Source: Bdellovibrionales bacterium RIFOXYD12_FULL_39_22
GTDB taxonomy: Bacteria; Bdellovibrionota; Bacteriovoracia; Bacteriovoracales; Bacteriovoracaceae
DNA: 64,000 nt
Assembly: GCA_001770205.1 (NCBI GenBank)
Contig: MEQL01000048.1
Location: 26,505-90,504, forward strand
Direction of reading: 5' to 3'
The position numbers were made by a program, and so were the translations under genes. Positions 56,109 through 64,000 of the stretch are shown one piece after another (position 1 is the stretch's first letter; each line of letters opens with the position of its first letter). A model generated the notes under the pieces. The model was not told the DNA's origin, searched no databases, and worked only from the letters and a program-made list of their open reading frames with translations.

Positions 56109-57152
56109 TCACCCCTCCCCTCGCCCTTCACCTAATGCTTTCTTGCGCAAAAAAGCGACTCCGCGCAACCATTCATTTAACTTTCTGGCCGGATGTCCTG
56201 CAATAATACTTCCGTCTGGCCAATCTTGTGAAACTCCGGCCATTCCCGCCACCTTGCACTGCTTACCAATAACAATATCATTGGTGATTGCCGTTTTCCC
56301 TCCAATTATAGAGTAGTCTAAAACCGTAGAACTTCCGGCCATCCCAACCTGTCCACAAAGAATAACTCCCTTGCCTACATAACAGTTGTGGGCAACATGT
56401 ACCTGATCATCTAATTTACTTCCTGCTCCGATAAAAGTAGGAGAAAAAGTTCCACAATCAATAGTGACATGCGCCCCCAATTCTACTTCATCTTCAATGA
56501 TGACTCCTCCCACATGCCAAATTTTTTGATGTGCTCCATTAAAAAAATGATAGCCAAAGCCATCTCCGCCAATGATTGAACCAGCATGAATGCGTACACT
56601 TTTGCCAATTTTCACCAAAGGATAAATTACCACATTAGGAAAAATTATAGTGCCATCACCAACTTCACTGCCGGCCATCAAGGCCACCCCACTCATCAGC
56701 GTAACATTCTTGCCAATTTTACATTTATCACCAATAAATACATTTTCTGCTATAAGGCAAGACTCTCCAATGGCCGCGCTCTTTAACTGGCGGCCATCTT
56801 TAAATTCATTTAAATCTTTAAAAATAGCATCATAAAAAGGACGTGATAGTTTTGTAATAGCAATATCTACATCTGCTACGGTGGCCACAAAGGCCACCTG
56901 CCCATAAAATTTTTCCTGAATGCCATTGAGTGATTGATAGAATTTTTTTTCAATAATTATCCCAATCTCTTGCCAAATTGTATCGAAAAGCTTCTCAACG
57001 ACTCGATCATAAAATTTTTTATTTTTTATAAAAACAATCGCTTTTTTCTTGGGATGAGCATAGTGAGCAATTGCTGATATTTCCAACTCCGAAGATGATG
57101 AAGATATCAGCTCTATGGAATTATCAATTTGAACAAGTTCAGAAAATTTCAT
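56109..57152 (-). CDS. lpxD: UDP-3-O-acyl-glucosamine N-acyltransferase
   Basis: LpxD adds the second acyl chain in lipid A synthesis. It has an N-terminal uridine-binding domain (about 1-100), a hexapeptide beta-helix (GDKCKIGKNVTLMSGV and many further turns), and the catalytic His in HVAHNCYVG. The end reads AFLRKKALGE. 347 residues, the normal length. Confidence 0.95.
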   Translation of the reverse strand: MKFSELVQIDNSIELISSSSSELEISAIAHYAHPKKKAIVFIKNKKFYDRVVEKLFDTIWQEIGIIIEKKFYQSLNGIQEKFYGQVAFVATVADVDIAITKLSRPFYDAIFKDLNEFKDGRQLKSAAIGESCLIAENVFIGDKCKIGKNVTLMSGVALMAGSEVGDGTIIFPNVVIYPLVKIGKSVRIHAGSIIGGDGFGYHFFNGAHQKIWHVGGVIIEDEVELGAHVTIDCGTFSPTFIGAGSKLDDQVHVAHNCYVGKGVILCGQVGMAGSSTVLDYSIIGGKTAITNDIVIGKQCKVAGMAGVSQDWPDGSIIAGHPARKLNEWLRGVAFLRKKALGEGRGEG

Positions 57153-57169
57153 CTGACACGCAGGGCAAT

Positions 57170-57682
57170 CTATTTAGAAGGATATTTTTTATCGTAAAGG
57201 GTAATAACCTCTTCCGTAAGATCTTTTTGATCTTTAGCATAGATAACTGGAGCAGTACTAGATTCAAAAGTCATATCCACTTTTGCCGTAACAGAAACTT
57301 CCTCTACAATTTTTTGAATTTTTTCTAGAATTGGTTTTTTCATTGTTTGTTCCATATCTTGCAACTCTTTTTGATACTTCATCGAGGCCTGTTGAATTTC
57401 AACAATTAACTTTTGAATCTCCATCTCTTTTTTCTGTTTAGCATCTGCACTCATTACCAAACTTTGCTTTTGATAATCTTGTTGCATGCCCTTGATTTTT
57501 TCTTCATCGACCTTGAGAATTTTTTGCTTTTCATCGTAAGCACCTTTTAACTTACTTTTTACCTTTTCTCCCTCTTTTACCGTGACTAAAACTTTTTGAA
57601 TATCTACGCTTCCCACCACAATTGCTCCATAAGCGTTAAATCCAAATGCCAAAAACAACCCAAGCAAAAATAGATTTTTCAT
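57170..57682 (-). CDS. skp: Periplasmic chaperone OmpH/Skp
   Basis: Skp holds unfolded outer-membrane proteins on the way to BamA. 170 residues: a signal peptide (MKNLFLLGLFLAFGFNAYG), the VGSVDIQKVL strand, a long charged coiled coil (about 35-120) and a C-terminal strand. I start at ATG 57682, with AGGGAGA eight bases upstream. An ATG at 57730 would add 16 residues and spoil the signal peptide. It lies between bamA and lpxD, as in many proteobacteria. Confidence 0.93.
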   Translation of the reverse strand: MKNLFLLGLFLAFGFNAYGAIVVGSVDIQKVLVTVKEGEKVKSKLKGAYDEKQKILKVDEEKIKGMQQDYQKQSLVMSADAKQKKEMEIQKLIVEIQQASMKYQKELQDMEQTMKKPILEKIQKIVEEVSVTAKVDMTFESSTAPVIYAKDQKDLTEEVITLYDKKYPSK

Positions 57683-57701
57683 AACGAACTCTCCCTTATA
57701 A

Positions 57702-60038
57702 TTAAAAAATTTGTCCAATATCAAAAGCAAACTTCATATCATTATCTGCGCCCCTGATCTCGCGCAACGGCCAACCAAATTCAAAACGCAAAATACCAAT
57801 TGGTGAAAACCAACGAATCCCCAATCCATAATTAGAGTAAATTGAGTTATCGCCACCTTTGCCAATCATCTCTTCGTAGGTATTTCCCGCATCTAAAAAA
57901 ACAACCCATTTAAGTCCGGCCTCTTGGGCCAGTGGATGCTCTAACTCTAGCGAGCCGTAGATGGAAAACAGTCCCCCAATAACCCGCATCTCATCGTGAG
58001 ATACACCATCTTTGTCCAAGATGGAAAAACTCTTTTTGGGGCCCATAGCTTTATAATCGTATCCACGCAATGTCCTAAAACCACCCATATAATATTTCTG
58101 TGTAGAAGGAATTTCTTGGCCATTAACCTCTTCCATCTTTCCTACATTGAGGTGTGTGCGCAATACTAGATCCCCAACAATGCCATAAAAATAGCTTCCA
58201 TCTGCTTCATGGCGCCACCACTTTTTATCTCCCCCCAGGCCCGCATACTCTGTAGAAAAACTCACCCTATAACCAGCAGAGGGTTCCATGCGATTATTTC
58301 TAGTGTCTCGCACTACGTTAACAGCAACACTTGAAGCAATTCCATTCTCCAATGCAGCATTCATGGTCGGGTCAGAAGTTTTAGTTAAAACAGTATCCTC
58401 AAATTTATACGTTACAAAAAGTCTGGTGTAATCAAAAATAGGATGTCCCCCATGAACAGAAAAGCCTTTGTTGCGATAGCGTGAATTTTCATGGCCATTA
58501 ATCTCATCAATATTCAAGGTCCGAAAAATATTCATCCCCGCAGTCCACTGCGTATCCATAAGATAAGGTTCGGTAAAACCCAATTGAAATTTTTGCTGAG
58601 TCTTAGATAGATTGGTGGTAAAGGCCAAGTTTTGGCCACGCCCTAAAAAATTGTTCTCGGCAATTGAAGCATTAAAAAAACCTTTGGTCTGTGTGGAATA
58701 ACCGGCACCAACATTAATCTGCCCCGTATTGCGCTCTTTAACAATGATTTCCACATCTAGCACATCATCCTTTCCCGGAGGCGAAACCGTATTGAACACC
58801 ACTCCGCCCACCTCGAAAAAACCAAGACGATTAACATTCTCTTTGGAAATTCGCAAACTCTTACCACTAAAGCGCTCACCCTCCTTAATCAGCAGTTCAC
58901 GCCTAATAACTTTATCGCGGGTTCGAGTGTTCCCCTTGACCGAGATCTTTCCAAAATTAGCAAGTTTTCCCTTTTCAAAAGAGAACTCAATATTAACTTT
59001 GTTTTCTCCGGGAATAACATCTAATGTGCGCAAAACATTGGCAAAGGCATAGCCCTCATCTTGATATTTTTCAGTCAACTGGCGAATATCTAGCTGCATA
59101 GTTTGCTCGGAATAGATATCTCCAGATTTTAATTCTAACGACTCTGTTAACTCTTTTGTGGAGAAAAGAACTTCTCCCTGAAAGGTGATATCGTTAATAG
59201 AAAACTGTGGCCCCTCCACAACATCTACTGTAACAAAAACCCATTTTTTATCTTCTGAAATGGTAATTTGAGGGGTACCAACTCCAATTTGCAAATAACC
59301 CTTTGTCTTGTAGAAATATTTAATTCGTTCAATGTCTGTCTGAAAATTAAACTCTTTGAAATTTCCAGAATCATTCATGAAAGAAAAAAGTCCCTCTTCT
59401 CGAACCTCCATAATCCCTTTTAGTTCTTTGTCGGTAAAGGCCTTATTACCTAAGAAGAGAATTCTTTTAACTTTAACTTTATCAAATTCTTTGATGTCGA
59501 AAACTAACTCTATATTATCATCACTCTCTTTTTTTAACTTATAATCAACTGCTGCCAGATAGAACCCTTTTTCTTCATAATATTTCTGCAATGCCCCCAC
59601 ATCTATCTTCACTGTATTTACGTCCAAGATAGAAAATTCTTTGCTTTTAAGTTGAGAGACTAGATCATCTTGATCTACTTCATTATTTCCTAGGATTGTA
59701 ATTTTGGAGATAAGTGGTTTTTCTTTTACTTTAAAAATCAAAATATTCTTGCCGCCAACATTTTCTCGACTGGCCTCAACTGATTCAAAATACTTCATTT
59801 CATAGATGCGCTGTAAATCGCGCCGTAGGGTGTAGTTATCCAGCGATTGGCCCGCTTTAATAATAACTTTTTCCAGCACCGCCTCTTTTTCTACTTTTTT
59901 GATACCATCAACGCGAATATCATCAACAATAAAGAGGTCTTTTTTATTGCCCAAATTTTCGGCCGCATAGGCCATACCAATTCCCAGCAAAAAACAGAGA
60001 AAAATAACAGTGATGTTATGCCAAACTTTCCATGTCAT
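57702..60038 (-). CDS. bamA: Outer membrane assembly factor BamA
   Basis: BamA inserts beta-barrel proteins into the outer membrane. 778 residues: signal peptide (cut after AYA, about residue 25), five POTRA domains (about 32-430) and a 16-strand barrel ending in Phe (DIGQIF). The barrel has the usual VRDTRN and LRGYDY motifs, the latter being the conserved VRGF/Y-type loop 6 motif. It heads the bamA-skp-lpx operon. The 177-base gap upstream should hold the promoter. Confidence 0.95.
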   Translation of the reverse strand: MTWKVWHNITVIFLCFLLGIGMAYAAENLGNKKDLFIVDDIRVDGIKKVEKEAVLEKVIIKAGQSLDNYTLRRDLQRIYEMKYFESVEASRENVGGKNILIFKVKEKPLISKITILGNNEVDQDDLVSQLKSKEFSILDVNTVKIDVGALQKYYEEKGFYLAAVDYKLKKESDDNIELVFDIKEFDKVKVKRILFLGNKAFTDKELKGIMEVREEGLFSFMNDSGNFKEFNFQTDIERIKYFYKTKGYLQIGVGTPQITISEDKKWVFVTVDVVEGPQFSINDITFQGEVLFSTKELTESLELKSGDIYSEQTMQLDIRQLTEKYQDEGYAFANVLRTLDVIPGENKVNIEFSFEKGKLANFGKISVKGNTRTRDKVIRRELLIKEGERFSGKSLRISKENVNRLGFFEVGGVVFNTVSPPGKDDVLDVEIIVKERNTGQINVGAGYSTQTKGFFNASIAENNFLGRGQNLAFTTNLSKTQQKFQLGFTEPYLMDTQWTAGMNIFRTLNIDEINGHENSRYRNKGFSVHGGHPIFDYTRLFVTYKFEDTVLTKTSDPTMNAALENGIASSVAVNVVRDTRNNRMEPSAGYRVSFSTEYAGLGGDKKWWRHEADGSYFYGIVGDLVLRTHLNVGKMEEVNGQEIPSTQKYYMGGFRTLRGYDYKAMGPKKSFSILDKDGVSHDEMRVIGGLFSIYGSLELEHPLAQEAGLKWVVFLDAGNTYEEMIGKGGDNSIYSNYGLGIRWFSPIGILRFEFGWPLREIRGADNDMKFAFDIGQIF

Positions 60039-60215
60039 ATATCAATAGCGTCCCTTAATGCTACATTTTAGTCAATTAGTCAGGATTAGAAAAGGTACCA
60101 GTAATCTTCCAAAGTTACAAAACATTTTTTATAACGAACTGCTTTAGTCTGGTATTTTGCGGGGGGTGACACCACAAGACACTCCTGCCAACATTATTAA
60201 ATTTTTTTGGTAATC
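60039..60215. other. Intergenic region upstream of bamA
   Basis: It separates the stop of the propeller gene from bamA, both on the minus strand. AAGGGAC near 60053 may be the bamA ribosome binding site. I see no clear hairpin terminator for the propeller gene. Confidence 0.4.
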
Positions 60216-63200
60216 TCATTCAGATATATCTATTCCCGCAAAATATGATTGTGATTCTGCATCAACTGTGGTGAAAGTGCCTCCAACATAAAGCGTTGTA
60301 TCAGAAGGCGCCAATGTGTAAACAACATTATTTATAACTGGATTAAAGGCGGTAACAAGGCCAGAGGCAGTATCAATGGCCGCAATTCTGACCCTCTCTT
60401 CTCCACCTATAGTGGTGAAAGATCCTCCCACATAGAGGGTCGTGCCCGAGAGCGCAAGAGCAGAGACCGTGCTTCCTGCATTCAGATCCAATGCGGTAGC
60501 AAGTCCCGTACTAATATCAAGGGCGGCTATTTTATTTCTCGTCTGGCCTCCAATCGTTGTAAAAGTTCCTCCCGCGTATAGCGTTGTTCCAGATAGTGCC
60601 AAGGCGTCAACAGAGGCATCGGAATTCGGATTAAAGTCATTAGTAGCAGTCCCCGTGATAGTGTCAAGGGCCGCAATTCTATTTCGGGCCTTGCCTCCAA
60701 CGCTAGTAAAAGTTCCTCCAACGTAAAGTGTTGTGTCAGAAAGCACCATGACACTAACCGAAGCGCTGGCATTAGGATTAAAAGTAGTCGCAAGTCCTGT
60801 ACTGGTATCGATGGCCGCGAGATAATTCCGGGCCTGTCCACCGATAAAAGTAAACGCTCCCCCCGCATAAAGAGTTGAATCAGAAATAACCATGGTAGAA
60901 ACTGTGCTACTGGCGTTAGGATTAAAGGCGGTGACCATTCCCGTACTGGTATCAATGGCGGCAATTCTATTTCGAGTCTGCCCCCCCATGGTTATAAAAC
61001 CTCCACCTGCATAAAGGGTTGAACCAGATAATGCCATGCTATTTACCGTTGCACCGGCGTTAGGGTCAAAATCAGTAATAATGCCGGTAGTAGTGTCCAG
61101 TGCAGCAATCCGATTTCGCATCCGTCCACCGATAGCTGTGAAATTTCCTCCGAGATAGAGCTTTTCACCCGACAGCGCAAATACAAAGACAGTTGCAGCA
61201 GCATTAGGATTAAAATCAGTAATAATGCCAGTGGTGGTATTTACCGAAGCGGCCCTGTTTCGCGCTTGACCTCCAAGCGTTGTAAAAGTTCCTCCAACAT
61301 AGAGCACTTCATCATGAAACGCCAGCGAGTAGACAATGGCATTTGAGTTGGGATCAAAAGTGGTGACAAGCCCCGTAGTAGTATCTATGGCAGCAACACT
61401 ATTTCGAGGTTGGCCTCCAATCGTAGAAAAATTTCCTCCGACGTAAAGAGTTTGATCGGAAAGTACCATGGCAAAAACCCAGCCACTTGAATTCGGATCA
61501 AAAGCAGTGGCAAGCCCAGTGGTAATATCTATGCCCGCAATTCTATTTCGAGTTTGGCCTCCAATCGTTGTAAAAGCGCCTCCGACATACAGTGTTTGAC
61601 CAGAAAGCACTAACACACTGACAGTACTGCCTGCGTTAGGATCAAAACTAGTAGCAACACCTGTGCTTGTATCAATTGCAGCGATTCTATTTCGTACCAG
61701 TCCTCCAATAGTTGTAAATGTTCCTCCCACATAAAGTGTTTGACCGGAAAGCACCAGCGCAGAAACAGTACTAGAACCACCGGCGTCTGGATTAAACTCA
61801 GTGGCAAGTCCTGTAGAAGTATCGATGGCCGCAATTCTATTTCGCGTCTGTCCACCAATGGTTGTATAATTTCCTCCAATGTAGATCATAGAACCCGAAA
61901 GTGCCAAAGCATAAACCGAGTTATTTACAGCATTTGGATTAAAGGTGGTGGCAAGTCCTGTAGAAACATCCAGAGCAGCAATTCTATTTCTGCTCTGGCC
62001 TCCGATAGTAATAAAACTTCCTCCGGCGTAGAGTGTTGAACCAGAAAGCGCTAAAGCAAGGATTGTACTGCTGGCATTCGGGTCAAAAGTGGTAGCAAGT
62101 CCTGTAGAAGTATCCAGAGCAGCAATTCTATTTCTGCTCTGGCCTCCAACGGTGGTAAATGCTCCGCCGGCATAAAGCGTTGTGCCAGAAAGTGCTAGGG
62201 CATTGACTGTACTGCTGGCGTTCGGGTTAAAGGTGGTAGCAAGCCCTGTAGAAATATCTAGAGCAGCAATTCTACTTCTAGTCTGACCTCCGATAGTAAT
62301 AAAACTTCCTCCAACATAGAGCACTGATCCCCCTGGTATCATAGCATAGACAGGACCGCTAGGATTCGGATTAAAGGTGGTAGCAAGTCCTGTGGTTGTA
62401 TCAATGGCAGCCAGATAATTTCGGCTCTGTCCACCAATGGACGAAAAAGATCCTCCGACATAGAGTACTAAACCTGAAAGCGCAAGAGAAGTGACATCAG
62501 AGCTTGGATTAGAATCAAAGGCCGTGGCAAGTCCGGTGGTTGTATCGATGGCCGCCAGATAATTTCGGGACTGCCCACCAATAGTACTAAAACTTCCTCC
62601 AACATAAAGCGTTGTGCCAGAAAGTGCCATGGCCGCCACCGAACTATCTGCATTCGGATCAAAAGCGGTAATTGTTCCCTCTGAATTAATATGTGCTATT
62701 CTGTTACGAAGTACTCCTCCGATACTAGTAAAAGCCCCCCCCACATAGAATCCTCCAGAACCATCAGAAATTGACACATTAACAACACCATTCACCTCAC
62801 CGAATATTTTATTGATGTCGCCCGAAGATGTATCAAACACACTTCCCGAACTTGACATTTGATCACCAACAGAAGAAAAATCTCCTCCAATATATAGAAT
62901 TTGTCCCGCAAGTGCCATGGACTTAACATTGCCATTAATCTTCGGCATCCAATCAACTATGGTTTCGTCAGCGAGAATATGGGCCAGGCCTTTCTTGGCA
63001 ACTCCACCAATCGCGGTAAAATCTCCTCCGACATAAAATCCTCCAGAACCGTCGGATATAGAAGATGATACAGTCCCAGAAACTTTAAGTGATAAATCAG
63101 TAAAATCCTTTCCGGAAAGATCATTAGTATCAAATATATGCCCACCACCATTACAAGGGCCGGCCGCAAGAAAACTTCCCCCAAAATACAATATTCCATT

Positions 63201-64000
63201 AGCATCATCCAGCAATGTCGTGTTTACATAACCCGCTGTACAGACCCCGGGAAGTTCTAGGGTTACTGTGCGAGTTGTTGTGGACGCTGTGGCACCATAA
63301 GAATATTCCGTCGGCGGATCGTCGTTATAGAGACAAACCCGAAATGAGTAAGTGGTTCCTTTTTGTAAATTATTTACAACGTAACTTGTGACATTATAAA
63401 CATCAATATCCTCCGTCCCACTTTGACAATCTGCTGGCGCAGTAGTTCCCACTAAATATGAAACAACAAATCCGATAGCGGGCCCTTCATTTGTCCATGA
63501 AAGTGAAATCGAACCTGTTCCTGATGATATCGCTACTAAATTTAAAACATCTCCCGGTTCATAAATCGAAAAGGTTGCGGAAGCGGAGTTAGACACTACA
63601 CTATTGGCAGTTACTGTATAATTAAAGCTTGCCGCTCCGCTATAATTTAGTGGTGTTCCCGTCACTCCAACTGTACAGACTCCTCCTCCATCACAGGCAC
63701 ATGCCTGAGTTATTGTCACGCTACTTAGGGCACTCAAGCTGCAAGCCGTTGCCAAGTCGCTATCAGCATCAGTATAACTCAAGGTGATAATTGATTGTGT
63801 GTCCACATTAAAGCTGGCCGGCGTAATAGCACTCGCTACCGGTGCATCATCTGTGCTGTTAATTGTTAGTGTGGCCGCTGCGGAATTAGATACTGCGCTA
63901 TTTGCCGTTACTGTGTAATTAAAGCTCGCGGCACCGCTATAATTTAATGGCGTTCCCGTCACTCCAACGGTGCAAACTCCTCCTCCATCGCAGGCACATG
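60216..64000 (-). CDS. Giant repeat surface protein: Ig-like, fibronectin III and ~21-unit beta-propeller, N-terminus beyond window
   Basis: The frame is open from the right edge to the stop at 60216-60218, about 1261 residues, and GTG 63962 is not a real start. In order from the N-terminal side: Ig-like repeats with NYSGAASFNYTVTANS and the CACDGGGVC loop (about 63540-64000); a fibronectin type III-like domain (about 63260-63540, SGSISLSWTN and TYSFRVCLYN); then about 21 repeats of roughly 48 residues with the core LYVGGSFTTIGGQxRNRIAA and a DxSTGLATxFNPN link. The last resemble DUF5122/propeller repeats. This should be a secreted or surface adhesin-like protein. It has no visible C-terminal sorting signal. 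Confidence 0.88.
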   Translation of the reverse strand, partial: CACDGGGVCTVGVTGTPLNYSGAASFNYTVTANSAVSNSAAATLTINSTDDAPVASAITPASFNVDTQSIITLSYTDADSDLATACSLSALSSVTITQACACDGGGVCTVGVTGTPLNYSGAASFNYTVTANSVVSNSASATFSIYEPGDVLNLVAISSGTGSISLSWTNEGPAIGFVVSYLVGTTAPADCQSGTEDIDVYNVTSYVVNNLQKGTTYSFRVCLYNDDPPTEYSYGATASTTTRTVTLELPGVCTAGYVNTTLLDDANGILYFGGSFLAAGPCNGGGHIFDTNDLSGKDFTDLSLKVSGTVSSSISDGSGGFYVGGDFTAIGGVAKKGLAHILADETIVDWMPKINGNVKSMALAGQILYIGGDFSSVGDQMSSSGSVFDTSSGDINKIFGEVNGVVNVSISDGSGGFYVGGAFTSIGGVLRNRIAHINSEGTITAFDPNADSSVAAMALSGTTLYVGGSFSTIGGQSRNYLAAIDTTTGLATAFDSNPSSDVTSLALSGLVLYVGGSFSSIGGQSRNYLAAIDTTTGLATTFNPNPSGPVYAMIPGGSVLYVGGSFITIGGQTRSRIAALDISTGLATTFNPNASSTVNALALSGTTLYAGGAFTTVGGQSRNRIAALDTSTGLATTFDPNASSTILALALSGSTLYAGGSFITIGGQSRNRIAALDVSTGLATTFNPNAVNNSVYALALSGSMIYIGGNYTTIGGQTRNRIAAIDTSTGLATEFNPDAGGSSTVSALVLSGQTLYVGGTFTTIGGLVRNRIAAIDTSTGVATSFDPNAGSTVSVLVLSGQTLYVGGAFTTIGGQTRNRIAGIDITTGLATAFDPNSSGWVFAMVLSDQTLYVGGNFSTIGGQPRNSVAAIDTTTGLVTTFDPNSNAIVYSLAFHDEVLYVGGTFTTLGGQARNRAASVNTTTGIITDFNPNAAATVFVFALSGEKLYLGGNFTAIGGRMRNRIAALDTTTGIITDFDPNAGATVNSMALSGSTLYAGGGFITMGGQTRNRIAAIDTSTGMVTAFNPNASSTVSTMVISDSTLYAGGAFTFIGGQARNYLAAIDTSTGLATTFNPNASASVSVMVLSDTTLYVGGTFTSVGGKARNRIAALDTITGTATNDFNPNSDASVDALALSGTTLYAGGTFTTIGGQTRNKIAALDISTGLATALDLNAGSTVSALALSGTTLYVGGSFTTIGGEERVRIAAIDTASGLVTAFNPVINNVVYTLAPSDTTLYVGGTFTTVDAESQSYFAGIDISE
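60230..62950. repeat. Tandem ~145-base coding repeats
   Basis: The propeller units are repeated at the DNA level as well (for example the recurring GCAATTCTATTTCG and CCTCC-ACATA words on the plus strand about every 145 bases). They are diverged, not identical. Recombination between copies could change the blade number. Confidence 0.85.

Noticed and set aside
60442..62039. CRISPR-like array or plus-strand genes in the regularly repeated region
   Set aside because: The period of about 145 bases is in a continuous minus-strand coding frame of propeller repeats; there are no identical short repeats with unique spacers.

Overview
The window looks like chromosomal DNA from a Gram-negative predator-type bacterium of the Bdellovibrionota, most likely a Bacteriovorax/Halobacteriovorax relative. 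Supporting signs are an AT-rich genome, a complete lipid A and outer-membrane assembly operon, a Ser/Thr kinase with the HRDISPHN catalytic loop common in delta-proteobacteria-like lineages, and a large surface protein whose Ig-like repeats (CACDGGGVCTVGV loops) resemble Bacteriovorax/Bdellovibrio proteins. Placement is inference from gene content only. The tetranucleotide GGCC is strongly over-represented almost everywhere and rarer in parts of the surface-sugar region.

Layout. 1-845: a left-truncated membrane protein (minus strand). 1313-3049: a membrane-anchored Ser/Thr kinase. 3163-19272: a surface polysaccharide region in three blocks. The plus block (3163-12154) makes and uses a CDP-6-deoxyhexose (rfbF, rfbG, an RmlC-like epimerase, a reductase, glycosyltransferases, methyltransferases). 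The minus block (17488 down to 12210) encodes a nucleotide-sugar dehydrogenase, an oxidoreductase, an SDR, a C-methyltransferase-like protein and a glycosyltransferase. A GT-C-like membrane protein follows at 17713. The first two blocks collide at a (TAG)12 microsatellite, where a GHMP sugar kinase gene is cut off after about 14 codons.

19444-29766: a compact plus-strand cluster of UbiA prenyltransferase, acyl carrier protein, serine-palmitoyltransferase-like alpha-oxoamine synthase, SDR reductase, radical SAM enzyme, lipid kinase, AIR-synthase-like protein, old-yellow-enzyme-like reductase and an MMPL/RND exporter. I read it as synthesis, modification and export of a sphingolipid-like lipid, and it is the best candidate here for an undescribed system. 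29767-31205: a small accessory patch (IS3 transposase remnant, Fic protein, tRNA-Arg).

31286-45389: rsgA (apparently starting at ATT), a receiver-like protein without its phospho-Asp, a zinc-ribbon protein, recJ, two large membrane glycosyltransferase-like proteins, a secreted subtilase, lnt, kdsD, a lipoprotein, a HEAT-repeat protein and a coiled-coil membrane protein. 45605-51580: hflX, a second atypical receiver, rpsA with two leader hairpins and a clear terminator, and an M3 metallopeptidase. 60038 down to 51598: bamA-skp-lpxD-fabZ-lpxA-lpxB-lpxK-DUF3108, the envelope biogenesis operon. 60216-64000: a right-truncated, highly repetitive beta-propeller surface protein.
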